From the NCBI GenBank assembly GCA_024693285.1, contig JAILLE010000047.1, positions 124,001 to 188,000 on the forward strand: DNA of 64,000 nucleotides. The letters are read 5' to 3'. Within the stretch, counting starts at the first letter, position 1; every line of letters begins with the position of its first letter. This DNA comes from Bacteroidales bacterium. GTDB taxonomy: Bacteria; Bacteroidota; Bacteroidia; Bacteroidales; UBA932. The notes beneath the pieces were generated by a model, which searched no databases, was not told the DNA's origin, and saw only the letters and a program-made list of their open reading frames with translations. This document shows positions 27,239 through 36,561 of the stretch, one piece after another. The position numbers and the translations under genes are program-made.

Positions 27239-27973
27239 TTACTTTAGCGCTTTTCCGATTCTGGCGACTATATCACCACCTACCAAACGTCTGGCAAGTC
27301 GCTTTGCCCAAACAATAAAGGCGTTCTCTTTCGGCAACCAAGACTTTGAATACCAATGGATTGTCCTGGTCTCCAATGTTTTGCGGAGGCGACCGGTAGC
27401 GTCATCAAAAGGATTGAACCAGTTTTGGGGATAAACATAAACCCCCGCTACATTTTCCACCCCCCGACCACCTTTTAAGCCAGCCTCCATAAGCGATTCC
27501 GTAACCATCGGGATCATTGAATAAGTGTTCCGATGGCCATCCTCATCATAAAAGCCAAGTCTGTCATAACGGTCAAGAATCTCGCGGTACAACTCCATCC
27601 CTGGTTCCGCGGCCAGCCCTAGACCAGGCGCGACTGCCATAGTCCCATTGACACCATCGTTCTCAAAGCCCATAAATGGTCCTTTCTCGATAATGTCGTC
27701 CATTGGCTTGATAACCTCAACGTCCGTGTCGAAATATACTCCTCCATTCTCATAGAGTATCTTGAACCGGGCATAATCACTCACAAAAGCGTAAAGCCCC
27801 GCCTCGTACGCGGCCTTGGTGTAAGGGTGGGAATCGAAATCGAAGTTAGTCTCATCCCAACAACGTATCTCATAATCCGGAAAATACTTCCGCCAACTCG
27901 CGATACACTTCTCCGCGAGCGGTGGCAAAGGGTTTCCTCCAAACCAACAATAATGAATGACTTTTGGAATCAT
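27239..27973 (-). CDS. Glycosyltransferase family 32 (DXD, OCH1/capsular type)
   Basis: 244 residues. The opening IPKVIHYCWFGGNPLPPLAE (2-21) with CIASWRKYFPDYEIRCWDE is diagnostic of the GT32 'sugar-binding DXD' family. LYAFVSDYARFKILYENGGV and YFDTDVEVIKP (about 76-107) hold the catalytic Asp residues and D-x-D. GT32 enzymes transfer mannose, glucose or galactose in retaining reactions; which one is unknown. One base separates it from each neighbour. Confidence 0.85.
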   Translation of the reverse strand: MIPKVIHYCWFGGNPLPPLAEKCIASWRKYFPDYEIRCWDETNFDFDSHPYTKAAYEAGLYAFVSDYARFKILYENGGVYFDTDVEVIKPMDDIIEKGPFMGFENDGVNGTMAVAPGLGLAAEPGMELYREILDRYDRLGFYDEDGHRNTYSMIPMVTESLMEAGLKGGRGVENVAGVYVYPQNWFNPFDDATGRLRKTLETRTIHWYSKSWLPKENAFIVWAKRLARRLVGGDIVARIGKALK

Positions 27974-27974
27974 C

Positions 27975-29096
27975 TTATCTTTTGATCAAACTGGCTATCC
28001 CCTCAGCGCATCCTTCGTTGGCCAGGGGAACGATTATACAGAGAGGACTTTGTGCGGCTACACTTGGAGCTGTGGGGAAATCAGTCAATATCACTTGCTT
28101 ACCTAAAGCCACAGCCTCCAGGACAGTCATCGGGCTCCCCTCGTATCGGGAAGGTTGGACATAAAAGTCACAAGCCTTGATATAAGGGTAAGGGTTCTCT
28201 TTCTTGCCGAGTATCCGGACATATTCATCCATCCCCGCCTCCGCTATTCTCTCACGAATCAATGCCTCATCGGTTCCGAATCCGATCAGATACCAATAAA
28301 CTTCCAGGCCTTTCGAATGGAGGCGGCGACATATATCAGGCACATTGTCATAATTCTTGGCCTGACAGAACCTCCCGACTGACAACAAGTTAATCCTTCC
28401 AGAAGCTTTAGGCATCTCCTTCTCCACCTCTTCGGAAGAAATCCCTTCTGACCTGACGCGTACATATTCTCGGGGAACCATATTCGGTCTCTCCTCAATT
28501 ACCCCCGCGAGAGAAGGAAACACACTCAAGAAATTCCTTGTGACATCCGGGGAAATCGAGACGATGCTATCATAGCCGGACCAGACAGGGAGCTCAAGGG
28601 AGATATCGACATCCACTTTTGAATAGTCGGTATGGATCCAGGCGATCTTTTTCTTTGCCCTCACGTGATCAAGGACATAATTATGAGGAGCCAAGTAACT
28701 CACGGCGACGTCATATTCCTTGCCGGGATTGATGTCAGGAAGAATCGGGGATAGTTCTTTGGAAATATAAGAGAAAACAGCGTTCCCGTCAATCGGTAGA
28801 GTCTTTTTAGCGTATCTGCCATAAAGTAGCTTAGCCTTCATCCTGGCCATCGCTATCCTGATATAGCCATCCTTCAAGACAGCCTTTATCGGTCTTTCAA
28901 TCTGCTTGTACTCAAGTATTTCCGGAAGGAGATTAACTTGCTTGGGAATCCACCGCATAAGCTCTCCTCTATGGCTATACACGAAGAGGTCCACCTCTGT
29001 CTCGCTGTAATCCAACGACTCCAGCAACCCGAGGAGACTCATCTCCGCCCCGCCGAGCTCCATGTAATGTATCGCGATAAAAATACTCCGCCGCAC
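27975..29096 (-). CDS. Glycosyltransferase family 4
   Basis: 373 residues. IAIHYMELGGAEMSLLGLLE (7-26) is the N-terminal GT4 loop. The C-terminal half contains NLLSVGRFCQAKNYDNVPDI, YVRILGKKENPYPYIKACDF, and VQPSRYEGSPMTVLEAVALG with the E-x7-E donor site (about 312-331). Typical cytoplasmic retaining transferase. It lies just downstream of the decayed GT2 remnant, 9 bases after that frame's stop. Confidence 0.85.
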   Translation of the reverse strand: MRRSIFIAIHYMELGGAEMSLLGLLESLDYSETEVDLFVYSHRGELMRWIPKQVNLLPEILEYKQIERPIKAVLKDGYIRIAMARMKAKLLYGRYAKKTLPIDGNAVFSYISKELSPILPDINPGKEYDVAVSYLAPHNYVLDHVRAKKKIAWIHTDYSKVDVDISLELPVWSGYDSIVSISPDVTRNFLSVFPSLAGVIEERPNMVPREYVRVRSEGISSEEVEKEMPKASGRINLLSVGRFCQAKNYDNVPDICRRLHSKGLEVYWYLIGFGTDEALIRERIAEAGMDEYVRILGKKENPYPYIKACDFYVQPSRYEGSPMTVLEAVALGKQVILTDFPTAPSVAAQSPLCIIVPLANEGCAEGIASLIKR

Positions 29097-29105
29097 CTTA
29101 AAAAT

Positions 29106-29362
29106 TCAAAAAACGCGTGAATCTTTATCCTTCACTTTCAACCGCTTAGTACGGTCAATCATGGAAGATAAGGCTCTCCGGGATTCGGAACCGCATGGCA
29201 AAAACCTGGTATCATTGTTCTGAATAAGGATGCGTCGGTAAAGCTGCCTCAAGAAAGGGCGCCAATCCTTCTCCCTAAAAGTTCGAAGTGTCTCGAACGT
29301 TAGTAACGATGAACGCCGGGACGATAACACTAACTAAATCAATCGCCAACTCTCTTTCTCAT
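29106..29362 (-). pseudogene. Remnant of a GT2 gene (start and tail only)
   Basis: An ATG at 29360-29362 forms the usual ATGA overlap with the GT4 stop, but the frame ends after seven codons. One frame over, the next codons (29353 down to about 29312) read IDLVSVIVPAF, the standard GT2 opening. The bases match the starts of intact GT2 genes here (compare 29311-29334 with 24179-24202). A third frame then runs to 29106 with a basic, GT2-tail-like sequence (FREKDWRPFLRQLYRRI). Everything between start and tail is missing. The 74-residue frame starting at GTG 29330 could instead be a small gene, but the coupled start and GT2 opening favour a decayed copy. Confidence 0.5.
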
Positions 29363-30495
29363 GACATCGACAACTTCTCAAACAAAGAGACCCACTTGTC
29401 GATGATACTCCCTATCTCAAAACTCTTAGCTCTCTCTATGGCCGCCGAGCCCATCCTCACGCGACGCTGACTGTCCTCAATCAGGAGGCGGATTCGTGCC
29501 GCGAGGGTCTTCTCGTCTCCCGAAGGGACCAAAAAACCTTCCCGCCCATCCGTTATAATATCTTTAGGACCACAGGGGCAGTCATAAGAAACGACTGGAA
29601 GGCCACAACTCATCGCCTCAACAAGCACATCACCGAATCCTTCGTACAAAGAGCTCATTACCAGCATAGACGAGTCCCTCATCTCTGCCTGAATATCAGA
29701 GGAACGCCCTCGGAGAGTCACTTTGCCAGACAAGCCCAGAGAATCAATCAAAGCTTGTAAAACAGGCCTTTCCGGTCCTTCTCCGAAGATATCCAGGCTC
29801 CATTGCGGAAAACTGTCAACGAGAAAAGCGAAAGAACGGATCAAGGATTGGAAATTCTTTTGCGGGACAAGACGACCGACCGCTATTATTCGCTTGGAAG
29901 ACAGGTCTGAGATCTCCGGACGCTCGAATCTCAAAGGATCAGGAATCACATAGACATTATCCGCTCCTTTCCAATTCTTGTTCTTGTCTTCATTTGTGAG
30001 GACGACAACACAGTCGAACCTCGGAGCGATCACATCATATTCCCACATTTCTCCGATACGCCTAATGACAGATCCAAGCCCTCTTCCGGTGGTTTCAAAA
30101 TGCCTGTAGCCCTTGGTGAAATGCGTCTCCTTTATAGTTTTCCAGCCACCTTTCAGAAGTGGGAGAAAGAAACGCTCGTCCTCTCCCATAGAGACCACTA
30201 TATCAGGCTCAATCTCTTTGAGGACTTCCTTTAGCTTTCTCTTGTGTTCCAGGCGCTTTCTCAAAATCGTGGGAATATTGAAAGGGAAACCGCGATGATT
30301 CTCAAAATAGCGAGTCCCCAAATCAACAAGTCGCACCCTGTCGGAAATCTCCTGGACGGGTTTGTCGCATACCTCCGTGTGAGCGATCCAGACTGAGATT
30401 CCTGGTCTGGAAGACAATGCGTTCGCCCTTTTAATGAGTCCTATCTGGACACCGGCGAGTCGCCCAAGGTCCGACATGCAGTAGACAACTCTCAC
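29359..30495 (-). CDS. Glycosyltransferase family 4 (paralogue of 22037-23194)
   Basis: 378 residues, GT-B fold. VVYCMSDLGRLAGVQIGLIK then RANAL opens it. Later come IIAVGRLVPQKNFQSLIRSF, SLYEGFGDVLVEAMSCGLPV, and VSYDCPCGPKDIITDGREGF. Layout, length and motifs match the GT4 at 22037-23194 throughout, including the VYC start, E/DRFFLP and KETH..KGYR patches. The two probably arose by duplication and now perhaps use different acceptors. Predicted cytoplasmic. Confidence 0.85.
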   Translation of the reverse strand: MRVVYCMSDLGRLAGVQIGLIKRANALSSRPGISVWIAHTEVCDKPVQEISDRVRLVDLGTRYFENHRGFPFNIPTILRKRLEHKRKLKEVLKEIEPDIVVSMGEDERFFLPLLKGGWKTIKETHFTKGYRHFETTGRGLGSVIRRIGEMWEYDVIAPRFDCVVVLTNEDKNKNWKGADNVYVIPDPLRFERPEISDLSSKRIIAVGRLVPQKNFQSLIRSFAFLVDSFPQWSLDIFGEGPERPVLQALIDSLGLSGKVTLRGRSSDIQAEMRDSSMLVMSSLYEGFGDVLVEAMSCGLPVVSYDCPCGPKDIITDGREGFLVPSGDEKTLAARIRLLIEDSQRRVRMGSAAIERAKSFEIGSIIDKWVSLFEKLSMS

Positions 30496-30496
30496 C

Positions 30497-31477
30497 TCAG
30501 TTCCCTATTAAATTGAAAACGAATCTCCCTAGATGAGGGAAAGGCCAAACGAGCGTCACTATAGCTTTCCTTCCAAAGGATATCACCGGATTAGACAAAA
30601 ACTCTCTGAAAGTCTTTTTGCGAAACTCACGGCTGGTTTTCATAAACTTTTGGTAATCAGGTGTTCCCAGTAAGCGGAAACGACTTGATTGCATGGAGCC
30701 GTATGTCCAATTAAGATAATAGCCCCTTGTACGTTCGCTGGTGAATTCACAATCGACTTGTGCCGCGAGATTGTAAAACTCCATCACTATCCATTCCACA
30801 GCATCCATCTTTGTGATTGATCCTGGCCTGTCACGAAGTATATAAAGGCATTCGCCGGACATAATCGTCTTGTCCATCCTCTGGAACACGAACATATTGA
30901 AAATAGCGTCCTCACTGACCTTGGGTACCGTGAACCGGAGATCGCCAATGACTCGCCTTGTGTATAGTTTATTCCAAACGGGACAATAATGACCTTTATT
31001 TACAAGCAGCAGTCTCATCGCCTCATCCCTGGTCATTACCACGGGTGATTTCTCTTCATTAACCGCTTTCAAATCATCCAGAGATAATGAGTCGACCTTA
31101 TCCGTACAATAACTCCGGAACATGGCTACATCGTATGGACCGGAAGAGATAAGAGCCAAAGCAGTCTCCAGAGCATTTGGGGTTAACACATCATCGCTGT
31201 CAACGAATAAGATGTAGTCTCCTGACGCTACATCAAGACCGGTATTCCTCGCGAAGCCAAGGCCTTTATTGTCCTGATGTATGACCTTGAAACGCGAGTC
31301 TTTAGCGGGGAACTCATCACATATCTCCCTGGAGGAATCCGTAGAGCCATCATCGATAACGACACATTCGAACCTTCTATATGTCTGTCCCTCAATACTT
31401 TCCAGACACTGGCGAACATATTGGGCGACATTGTAGACCGGGACAAGCACACTTACTAACTCACCTTGTCCCATCAT
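30497..31477 (-). CDS. Glycosyltransferase family 2
   Basis: Counted from ATG 31477 (MMGQGEL) it has 326 residues; a TTG-started frame from 31492 is longer but overlaps the upstream gene by 32 bases. LVSVLVPVYNVAQYVRQCLE, VVIDDGSTDSSREICDEFPA, HQDNKGLGFARNTGLDVASG and LFVDSDDVLTPNALE are the GT-A motifs. The tail HLGRFVFNLIGN resembles that of 23236-24204. Very similar to the next GT2 upstream, which suggests tandem duplication. Confidence 0.85.
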   Translation of the reverse strand: MMGQGELVSVLVPVYNVAQYVRQCLESIEGQTYRRFECVVIDDGSTDSSREICDEFPAKDSRFKVIHQDNKGLGFARNTGLDVASGDYILFVDSDDVLTPNALETALALISSGPYDVAMFRSYCTDKVDSLSLDDLKAVNEEKSPVVMTRDEAMRLLLVNKGHYCPVWNKLYTRRVIGDLRFTVPKVSEDAIFNMFVFQRMDKTIMSGECLYILRDRPGSITKMDAVEWIVMEFYNLAAQVDCEFTSERTRGYYLNWTYGSMQSSRFRLLGTPDYQKFMKTSREFRKKTFREFLSNPVISFGRKAIVTLVWPFPHLGRFVFNLIGN

Positions 31478-32465
31478 TTCTTTTATTTCCAATAGTCTTT
31501 GACATAAGACGTGGCACCCAAGGGTTCAACCGCGCGAAAGTGAAAAACACTTTTAATCTGAAATTAATTCCGGGATGGTGAATGAACTCTTTCCAAGTCT
31601 TCTTGATTATATCCTTGCTAACGACCATACACTCCCTTTCGTAATCAGTGCCTAGAAGATCGACCTTCCGAGCGAATATCTTAGTGTATAATCTATTCAA
31701 AGCTAAACCGCGAATGAATGTGTCCTCTTGAGGCAAATAATCAAGACAAAGAAAGCGCATCCTGAGATTGTTCAAAGCCCACTTGTTCCATGATGACCCC
31801 ATAATGCTGGAGGAGCGGAGTGTATAGTGGTAAAGCGGCTCTTTAATTACGCTGACTTTAGAGCTCCTCAAAGCAAGCCGAATGGTAAACGGGACATCCT
31901 CGTTAGCATAGATATCAGCGAATTCCAAACCGCTGGCCAAACTGGCGGGTATAAGTTTGTTCCAAGCGACCCCATAAACATTATCCTCATCGCACTCGAG
32001 AATCATGCGCTCAAGAACAGTATTCGCGGACTTCTCTTCCACTAAAGGGGCATCTGGCAAAACATCCACACCGAAATCTCCGGGCAAATCGAATTCCCTC
32101 CGATGCCCACAAATCACATAGTCGCATCCGGTCTCACGATAAACCCTCATAGCGCGCTCTATCAGGAGAGGATGAACAGCGTCATCAGCGTCCACAAAAT
32201 AAAGGAACTCTCCCTCAGCCACAGCAAGTCCGGCATTGCGGGCCCGGGCCAGCCACTGGTTCTCCTGATGAATAACCTTAAAACGAGAGTCTTTCCTGCC
32301 GAACTCATCACATATCGCCCCTGAACTATCGGTTGACCCGTCGTCAACGAGAATCACCTCAATATTTTTATAAGATTGAGAGGCGATACTGTCAAGGCAT
32401 CTTGTAATATAGCCCCCGACATTATAAACAGGAACTATTATGCTTACTAAAGCGCTTTCAGACAT
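31461..32465 (-). CDS. Glycosyltransferase family 2
   Basis: 334 residues. ALVSIIVPVYNVGGYITRCL (5-24), VILVDDGSTDSSGAICDEFG, HQENQWLARARNAGLAVAEG and YFVDADDAVHPLLIERAM (about 93-110). The usual 'GG/GL.ARN' is replaced by NQWLARARN, and D-A-D-D replaces D-S-D-D, changes within the normal GT2 range. Overlaps the GT14-like gene by eight bases. Donor unknown. Confidence 0.85.
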   Translation of the reverse strand: MSESALVSIIVPVYNVGGYITRCLDSIASQSYKNIEVILVDDGSTDSSGAICDEFGRKDSRFKVIHQENQWLARARNAGLAVAEGEFLYFVDADDAVHPLLIERAMRVYRETGCDYVICGHRREFDLPGDFGVDVLPDAPLVEEKSANTVLERMILECDEDNVYGVAWNKLIPASLASGLEFADIYANEDVPFTIRLALRSSKVSVIKEPLYHYTLRSSSIMGSSWNKWALNNLRMRFLCLDYLPQEDTFIRGLALNRLYTKIFARKVDLLGTDYERECMVVSKDIIKKTWKEFIHHPGINFRLKVFFTFARLNPWVPRLMSKTIGNKRNDGTR

Positions 32466-33333
32466 CTGAATCGATAAATGAATATGACAGTCTCATCACT
32501 TCTCTCAAAAATGCCGGGTCAGACCCATTGAATTTACGGGCGAAAAGGGCTGGAGAACTCTTCAGCATCTCTAAATCAGATGCTGCCCAGTACTTTACAT
32601 AACTATGGTCATCATTCCATTTGACCAATCTTTGATTTCCCGACATCTCATCATACAAATCAAAGATATTATCCCTGAAAGAAGAAGACATGCAAAGAGT
32701 CTGGAAAACAGACTCATCCGGGATAAATGTATGGTTGAAAACCCTTCTTATCCATAACCGGGAAGCCACGAACTCCCTCGCCAAGCCATCAGTGACACTC
32801 ACCCACTGCGATCCTTTGTGGAAATCCACCTTCCGGTTGCGTTTCAAAAGCAGTCTTTTTTGCGTTTGGACAAAGATGGCTCGTATACGATAAAGAATAC
32901 ATGTCCAATCTCTAAACCCCTTTTGAAATATATGGACATACCTCATCCTATGATCAACCTTTTCCTCACTTCGCGGCTCAAAAGAAATAAACTCTTTACC
33001 CGAGTTTCTTTGGAAGAAATCGTGGATATAATCTTGACTTTTCAGCGGCAAATCAACACCCGAGAGCAAATGATAAAATAGGTATGGTCCTTTAGCTACC
33101 GCCTCCTCAAACAAAAGCTCCTCAGCTTTTACCATGCTGAAGGCGCCCCAAGTCACACTGATACGCTTCCTTAAAACAAATAATCCCGCTTTGTCAACCC
33201 TAAGATCAGGAATATCTTTTACCTTCTTGTCAAAATGGACAAAAATGTCGTTCCTCTCATCATCCAGGCTTCCCACCAAAGCTTGGAGGACCTGGAACTC
33301 ATTATGTGCCAATATCAAAAACGCGTGTTTCAT
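32458..33333 (-). CDS. GT14-like core-2/I-branching glycosyltransferase
   Basis: 291 residues from ATG 33333 (MKHAFLILAHN); a GTG at 33342 would add three residues and touch the upstream stop. HAFLILAHNEFQVLQALVGS, DIFVHFDKKV, ISVTWGAFSMVKAEELLFEE and FYHLLSGVDLPLKSQDYIHD are the 'Branch' (GT14) signatures. Further on, the FIPDESVFQTL motif carries the likely catalytic acidic residue. Eukaryotic relatives add beta-1,6-GlcNAc branches and bacterial ones occur in capsule loci, so a branching step is a fair inference. Cytoplasmic. Confidence 0.8.
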   Translation of the reverse strand: MKHAFLILAHNEFQVLQALVGSLDDERNDIFVHFDKKVKDIPDLRVDKAGLFVLRKRISVTWGAFSMVKAEELLFEEAVAKGPYLFYHLLSGVDLPLKSQDYIHDFFQRNSGKEFISFEPRSEEKVDHRMRYVHIFQKGFRDWTCILYRIRAIFVQTQKRLLLKRNRKVDFHKGSQWVSVTDGLAREFVASRLWIRRVFNHTFIPDESVFQTLCMSSSFRDNIFDLYDEMSGNQRLVKWNDDHSYVKYWAASDLEMLKSSPALFARKFNGSDPAFLREVMRLSYSFIDSDV

Positions 33334-33342
33334 AAAGGACAC

Positions 33343-34404
33343 TCAAAAAACCGCCCGCTTAATTTTCCTTAAACCGCTAAATAAGGCCCTTAGAAAACTA
33401 ATCGCCGGGAAGCGACGTGAACGATACGCTTTAAAGAAAAGCTTCCCTTCTATGTTGAAGTTATTATGGCTGGCGATATAAACCAAACACTTTTCCACTT
33501 TCGGTCGGGACAAGATACCTAGGACCTCCTGCCGCCTCCATTTACATCCGGCAGGAGCGTCACTATGGAAGGCGTTGAATTGAATTGAGTTATCAATGCC
33601 TTGATAAAAGCGTCTATACGCGTAACCTTCCAACCTTCCGTCCTCCAGACTCCATCTGTCCCGGAATTCGAATATACCGTCAAAAATGGATTCGTATATC
33701 TCGATTCTGTCAGGAATAAACCGGGACCTGTTATTACCGCTATTATAGATATTATAATGATAGAGTATCTCGGGAGAAATAAACACCCTCCGGGCAAAAG
33801 GATACAACCTCAGGTTAAAGAGCTCATCCTGCTGAATACGTTGTTCTCCAAATCGCGCCCCGCATCGCTCTATGAATTCCCTATTGTAAAACTTGTTCCA
33901 CACGAACCCGTTGCCGTTGGGGACAAGAAGTATCTCATCCATAAAAACACTCCTAAGAACAGTGTTGCTTTCCAGAATCCTCTCTTTGAAACACGTGGTC
34001 TCGACCCGTCCTGTCTCGGGATATATGAACTCATTTCCGAAAATAATCATGTCTGCATCGTGCTCCCTCATCCACCTCATGTTCTTCTCCACAAGATCCA
34101 ACTCAACTTCGTCATCAACATCATAGAACCACACGAATTCCCCGCTTGCGGCATCCAGCCCGGCATTTCTCGCGCTACCTAAACCGCCATTGGGTTTATC
34201 TACAATCACAATCCGGGAATCACTTGCCGCAAGTTCACCACAAATCTGCCGAGTGGAATCAGTTGAGCCGTCATTGACAAGGATTATCTCCAAATCCTTC
34301 CAAGTCTGGCTCAATACGCACCGCAATCTCTTCTCCTCAAGAAAACGGGCGACATCGAAAAGACCGATTATGACACTGACCAATCCCCTCTTAGACTCGT
34401 CCAT
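33343..34404 (-). CDS. Glycosyltransferase family 2
   Basis: 353 residues. LVSVIIGLFDVARFLEEKRL departs from the usual PVYN opening, but IILVNDGSTDSTRQICGELA, KPNGGLGSARNAGLDAASG and VWFYDVDDEVELDLVEKNM (about 93-111) are clear GT-A sites, with D-V-D-D as the metal motif. The helical C-terminal part (about 220-353) is rich in Arg and Phe. It overlaps the pyruvyl transferase gene by 14 bases. Confidence 0.8.
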   Translation of the reverse strand: MDESKRGLVSVIIGLFDVARFLEEKRLRCVLSQTWKDLEIILVNDGSTDSTRQICGELAASDSRIVIVDKPNGGLGSARNAGLDAASGEFVWFYDVDDEVELDLVEKNMRWMREHDADMIIFGNEFIYPETGRVETTCFKERILESNTVLRSVFMDEILLVPNGNGFVWNKFYNREFIERCGARFGEQRIQQDELFNLRLYPFARRVFISPEILYHYNIYNSGNNRSRFIPDRIEIYESIFDGIFEFRDRWSLEDGRLEGYAYRRFYQGIDNSIQFNAFHSDAPAGCKWRRQEVLGILSRPKVEKCLVYIASHNNFNIEGKLFFKAYRSRRFPAISFLRALFSGLRKIKRAVF

Positions 34405-35545
34405 TCAAAATGTCTTTATCAATGGCTCCGATATAATCCTCCAAGTGTGAATTGTAGTAGGATCGTATTTCCGCCTCGCGCTCCACAATCCATTTAAACG
34501 CTTCCTCGATCTCTTGTCCTTCTTTTATATCCTCCACGGGTAAAACATAATGGTCCTCGGTGCCGAGCAAATCTTTAGCGATACCACGGGATTTCACAGA
34601 ATAGCCGATAACCAATGTAGGAACGCCTGTGGAATAGGCCGCTATAGAAGCGTGAGTGCGAGAGGCTACCATAAAACGGCATTTCCTTATTACACCCTTA
34701 AGACTGGCGGCATCCGCGTCTTCAATCATCACGACACGACCGCTTGAGCGGTATTCCTTGAACAATTGTCCCAATGGCACACGATCGTCATCGCCATACC
34801 AATTCACGTGCGGGATTAGGGCCACTCCCATATCTGTCTCGTCCAAGATATAGTCAATCAGAGCCTTACAGGCACGCATCACACTCCCGGAGGCGGTCTC
34901 ATGCCGGATAATCAGCGGACTGATATTCAGTCCGACCATATTACCGGAAAGAAAACCTTCTGGCAAAGGGACATCTTTAGGGTCTAGCAGGAATGCCACG
35001 TCCGGCATTAATCTGACATTGTCAAGCCCGGCTTTTCTCAAAGCGTCAAAGGTTATTGATTCCCGGGCCACGATTAGGCTAAAAAGACGCAAATCCTCAA
35101 TCACTCTCCGGCTTAACCGGTCCTCATCTATAGAACATCCCCAAAGAACAATCGGGATATGCCTCTTCACGAACGCCCGGTTCAAAATGGAGAATCTATC
35201 GACGAATCCGTTATAGCAGTAGTTGTCGCCACCAATCGAGAGAGCGATGTCCAGATTTCTGATCTTCTCGTCGAAACCGCGATATCTCTTTCGCCAAAAA
35301 AGCTTGTCGTCCCGCCTCAACTTCATTTTCAAAGAATACGCGAGATAGCCTAACCCTTTGGGCATATCTGATCGCGAGGGCTCAATGTGAGCCAAAGTAT
35401 CCAAGCCATATCGCGAATCATCTTCAGGGCGCTCCGACAGGATAGTATACTCATTCTCACCAAGAAATCGCATAGACGATCTGGCAAGCGCCTCGCATCC
35501 GTGGTTGCCGCTTCCTCCGTGCGAATAAAGACCTACCCTCATCAC
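34391..35545 (-). CDS. Polysaccharide pyruvyl transferase family protein
   Basis: 384 residues. The opening VGLYSHGGSGNHGCEALARS (4-23) with its Gly-rich loop, then LSIGGDNYCYNGFVDRF, LWGCSIDEDRL and ARESITFDALRKAGL (about 160-178) are the CsaB/PssM family pattern. RTHASIAAYSTGVPTLVIGY (about 299-318) is the conserved His-containing PEP-site segment. Such enzymes move an enolpyruvyl group from PEP to form a ketal on a sugar, making the polymer acidic. It lies between two GT2 genes, overlapping both, which supports modification of the same chain. No signal peptide; cytoplasmic. Confidence 0.8.
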   Translation of the reverse strand: MMRVGLYSHGGSGNHGCEALARSSMRFLGENEYTILSERPEDDSRYGLDTLAHIEPSRSDMPKGLGYLAYSLKMKLRRDDKLFWRKRYRGFDEKIRNLDIALSIGGDNYCYNGFVDRFSILNRAFVKRHIPIVLWGCSIDEDRLSRRVIEDLRLFSLIVARESITFDALRKAGLDNVRLMPDVAFLLDPKDVPLPEGFLSGNMVGLNISPLIIRHETASGSVMRACKALIDYILDETDMGVALIPHVNWYGDDDRVPLGQLFKEYRSSGRVVMIEDADAASLKGVIRKCRFMVASRTHASIAAYSTGVPTLVIGYSVKSRGIAKDLLGTEDHYVLPVEDIKEGQEIEEAFKWIVEREAEIRSYYNSHLEDYIGAIDKDILNGRV

Positions 35546-36561
35546 CTTCCTCTCGATCTCAAAGACAAATATAACCGCCAGAATATCACAAATAGGAATG
35601 TCATCGGGACATTCTTATTGATTATAAGGCGTTTAAGTAATTTCTGAGTGGTAGCTTCCCTTTTAACAGCAGGAATACAATACGGATTCTCCCATAGGTA
35701 ATCCATAGAAGTCTTGACTTTAGAATAACCGGCGTTTCTCATCTCAAGAAATGAGGCCAAAGATAGCCCTCCGATAGCGTCTGTCAAGACACGCTCGTTC
35801 TCCTCTGTCCAAGCTCCCTCGGACTTCAAGAGATCAGCGCATTTTGTTTGGACACCGATTAACTGACGGTATAAAGAATCGCTATATCTTCCTGAACCGT
35901 TGTTACTTCCGTATATGTTATAAAGATAGCCTGTCTCAGGAAAGCAATAGAAAGACTCGCAACGCGCATAGCTTCTTAAGAAGAAATCATAGTCCTCCAT
36001 TAAGACCATATCCTCATCAAATCGCAGACAATACTTCTCGACAACCGCTCTCTTTAACAACTTATTGGACACAAAGCCATAAAGGCCTTTATGGTACCAA
36101 TAATGATCACGAGGGTAAGCTGTCAAAAAAGCCTTTCTGTCATAAGTCCCTATCAGTTTAGGTTTCCATTCCTCAATATGGCCATCCTCAAAACGACGCT
36201 TTATCCCCCATAGCAGGATATCCGCTTCTGTGGATCCGGCTTTCTCAGCTATATTCCGCAAATAATCATCCTCAATCTCATCATCGGCGTCAATGAAAAG
36301 GATATACTCGCCGGACGCTGTTCCAATCCCGTGATTTCTCGCCGCTGACACGCCGGAATTCTCCTGATGAAAGTACTTGACTCTCGAATCCTCACTGGCA
36401 TACCCTTTTATACAATCAGCTGTTCCATCAGTGGAGCCGTCATCAACCACTATTATCTCTATATCCTTGAACGACTGACCGACAATCGAATCCAAACACC
36501 GTCCGATCCTGTCAGCCATATTATAGACAGGAATGATAACACTAATAAAAGTATTACTCAT
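35542..36561 (-). CDS. Glycosyltransferase family 2
   Basis: 339 residues. FISVIIPVYNMADRIGRCLD (5-24), IIVVDDGSTDGTADCIKGYA, HQENSGVSAARNHGIGTASG and LFIDADDEIEDDYLRNIA (about 90-107). The segment after the donor site (KGLYGFVSNKLLKRAVVEKY) is typical of capsule GT2 enzymes. A hydrophobic tail (PMTFLFVIFWRLYLSL) suggests membrane contact. Four-base overlaps at both ends. Confidence 0.85.
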   Translation of the reverse strand: MSNTFISVIIPVYNMADRIGRCLDSIVGQSFKDIEIIVVDDGSTDGTADCIKGYASEDSRVKYFHQENSGVSAARNHGIGTASGEYILFIDADDEIEDDYLRNIAEKAGSTEADILLWGIKRRFEDGHIEEWKPKLIGTYDRKAFLTAYPRDHYWYHKGLYGFVSNKLLKRAVVEKYCLRFDEDMVLMEDYDFFLRSYARCESFYCFPETGYLYNIYGSNNGSGRYSDSLYRQLIGVQTKCADLLKSEGAWTEENERVLTDAIGGLSLASFLEMRNAGYSKVKTSMDYLWENPYCIPAVKREATTQKLLKRLIINKNVPMTFLFVIFWRLYLSLRSRGR

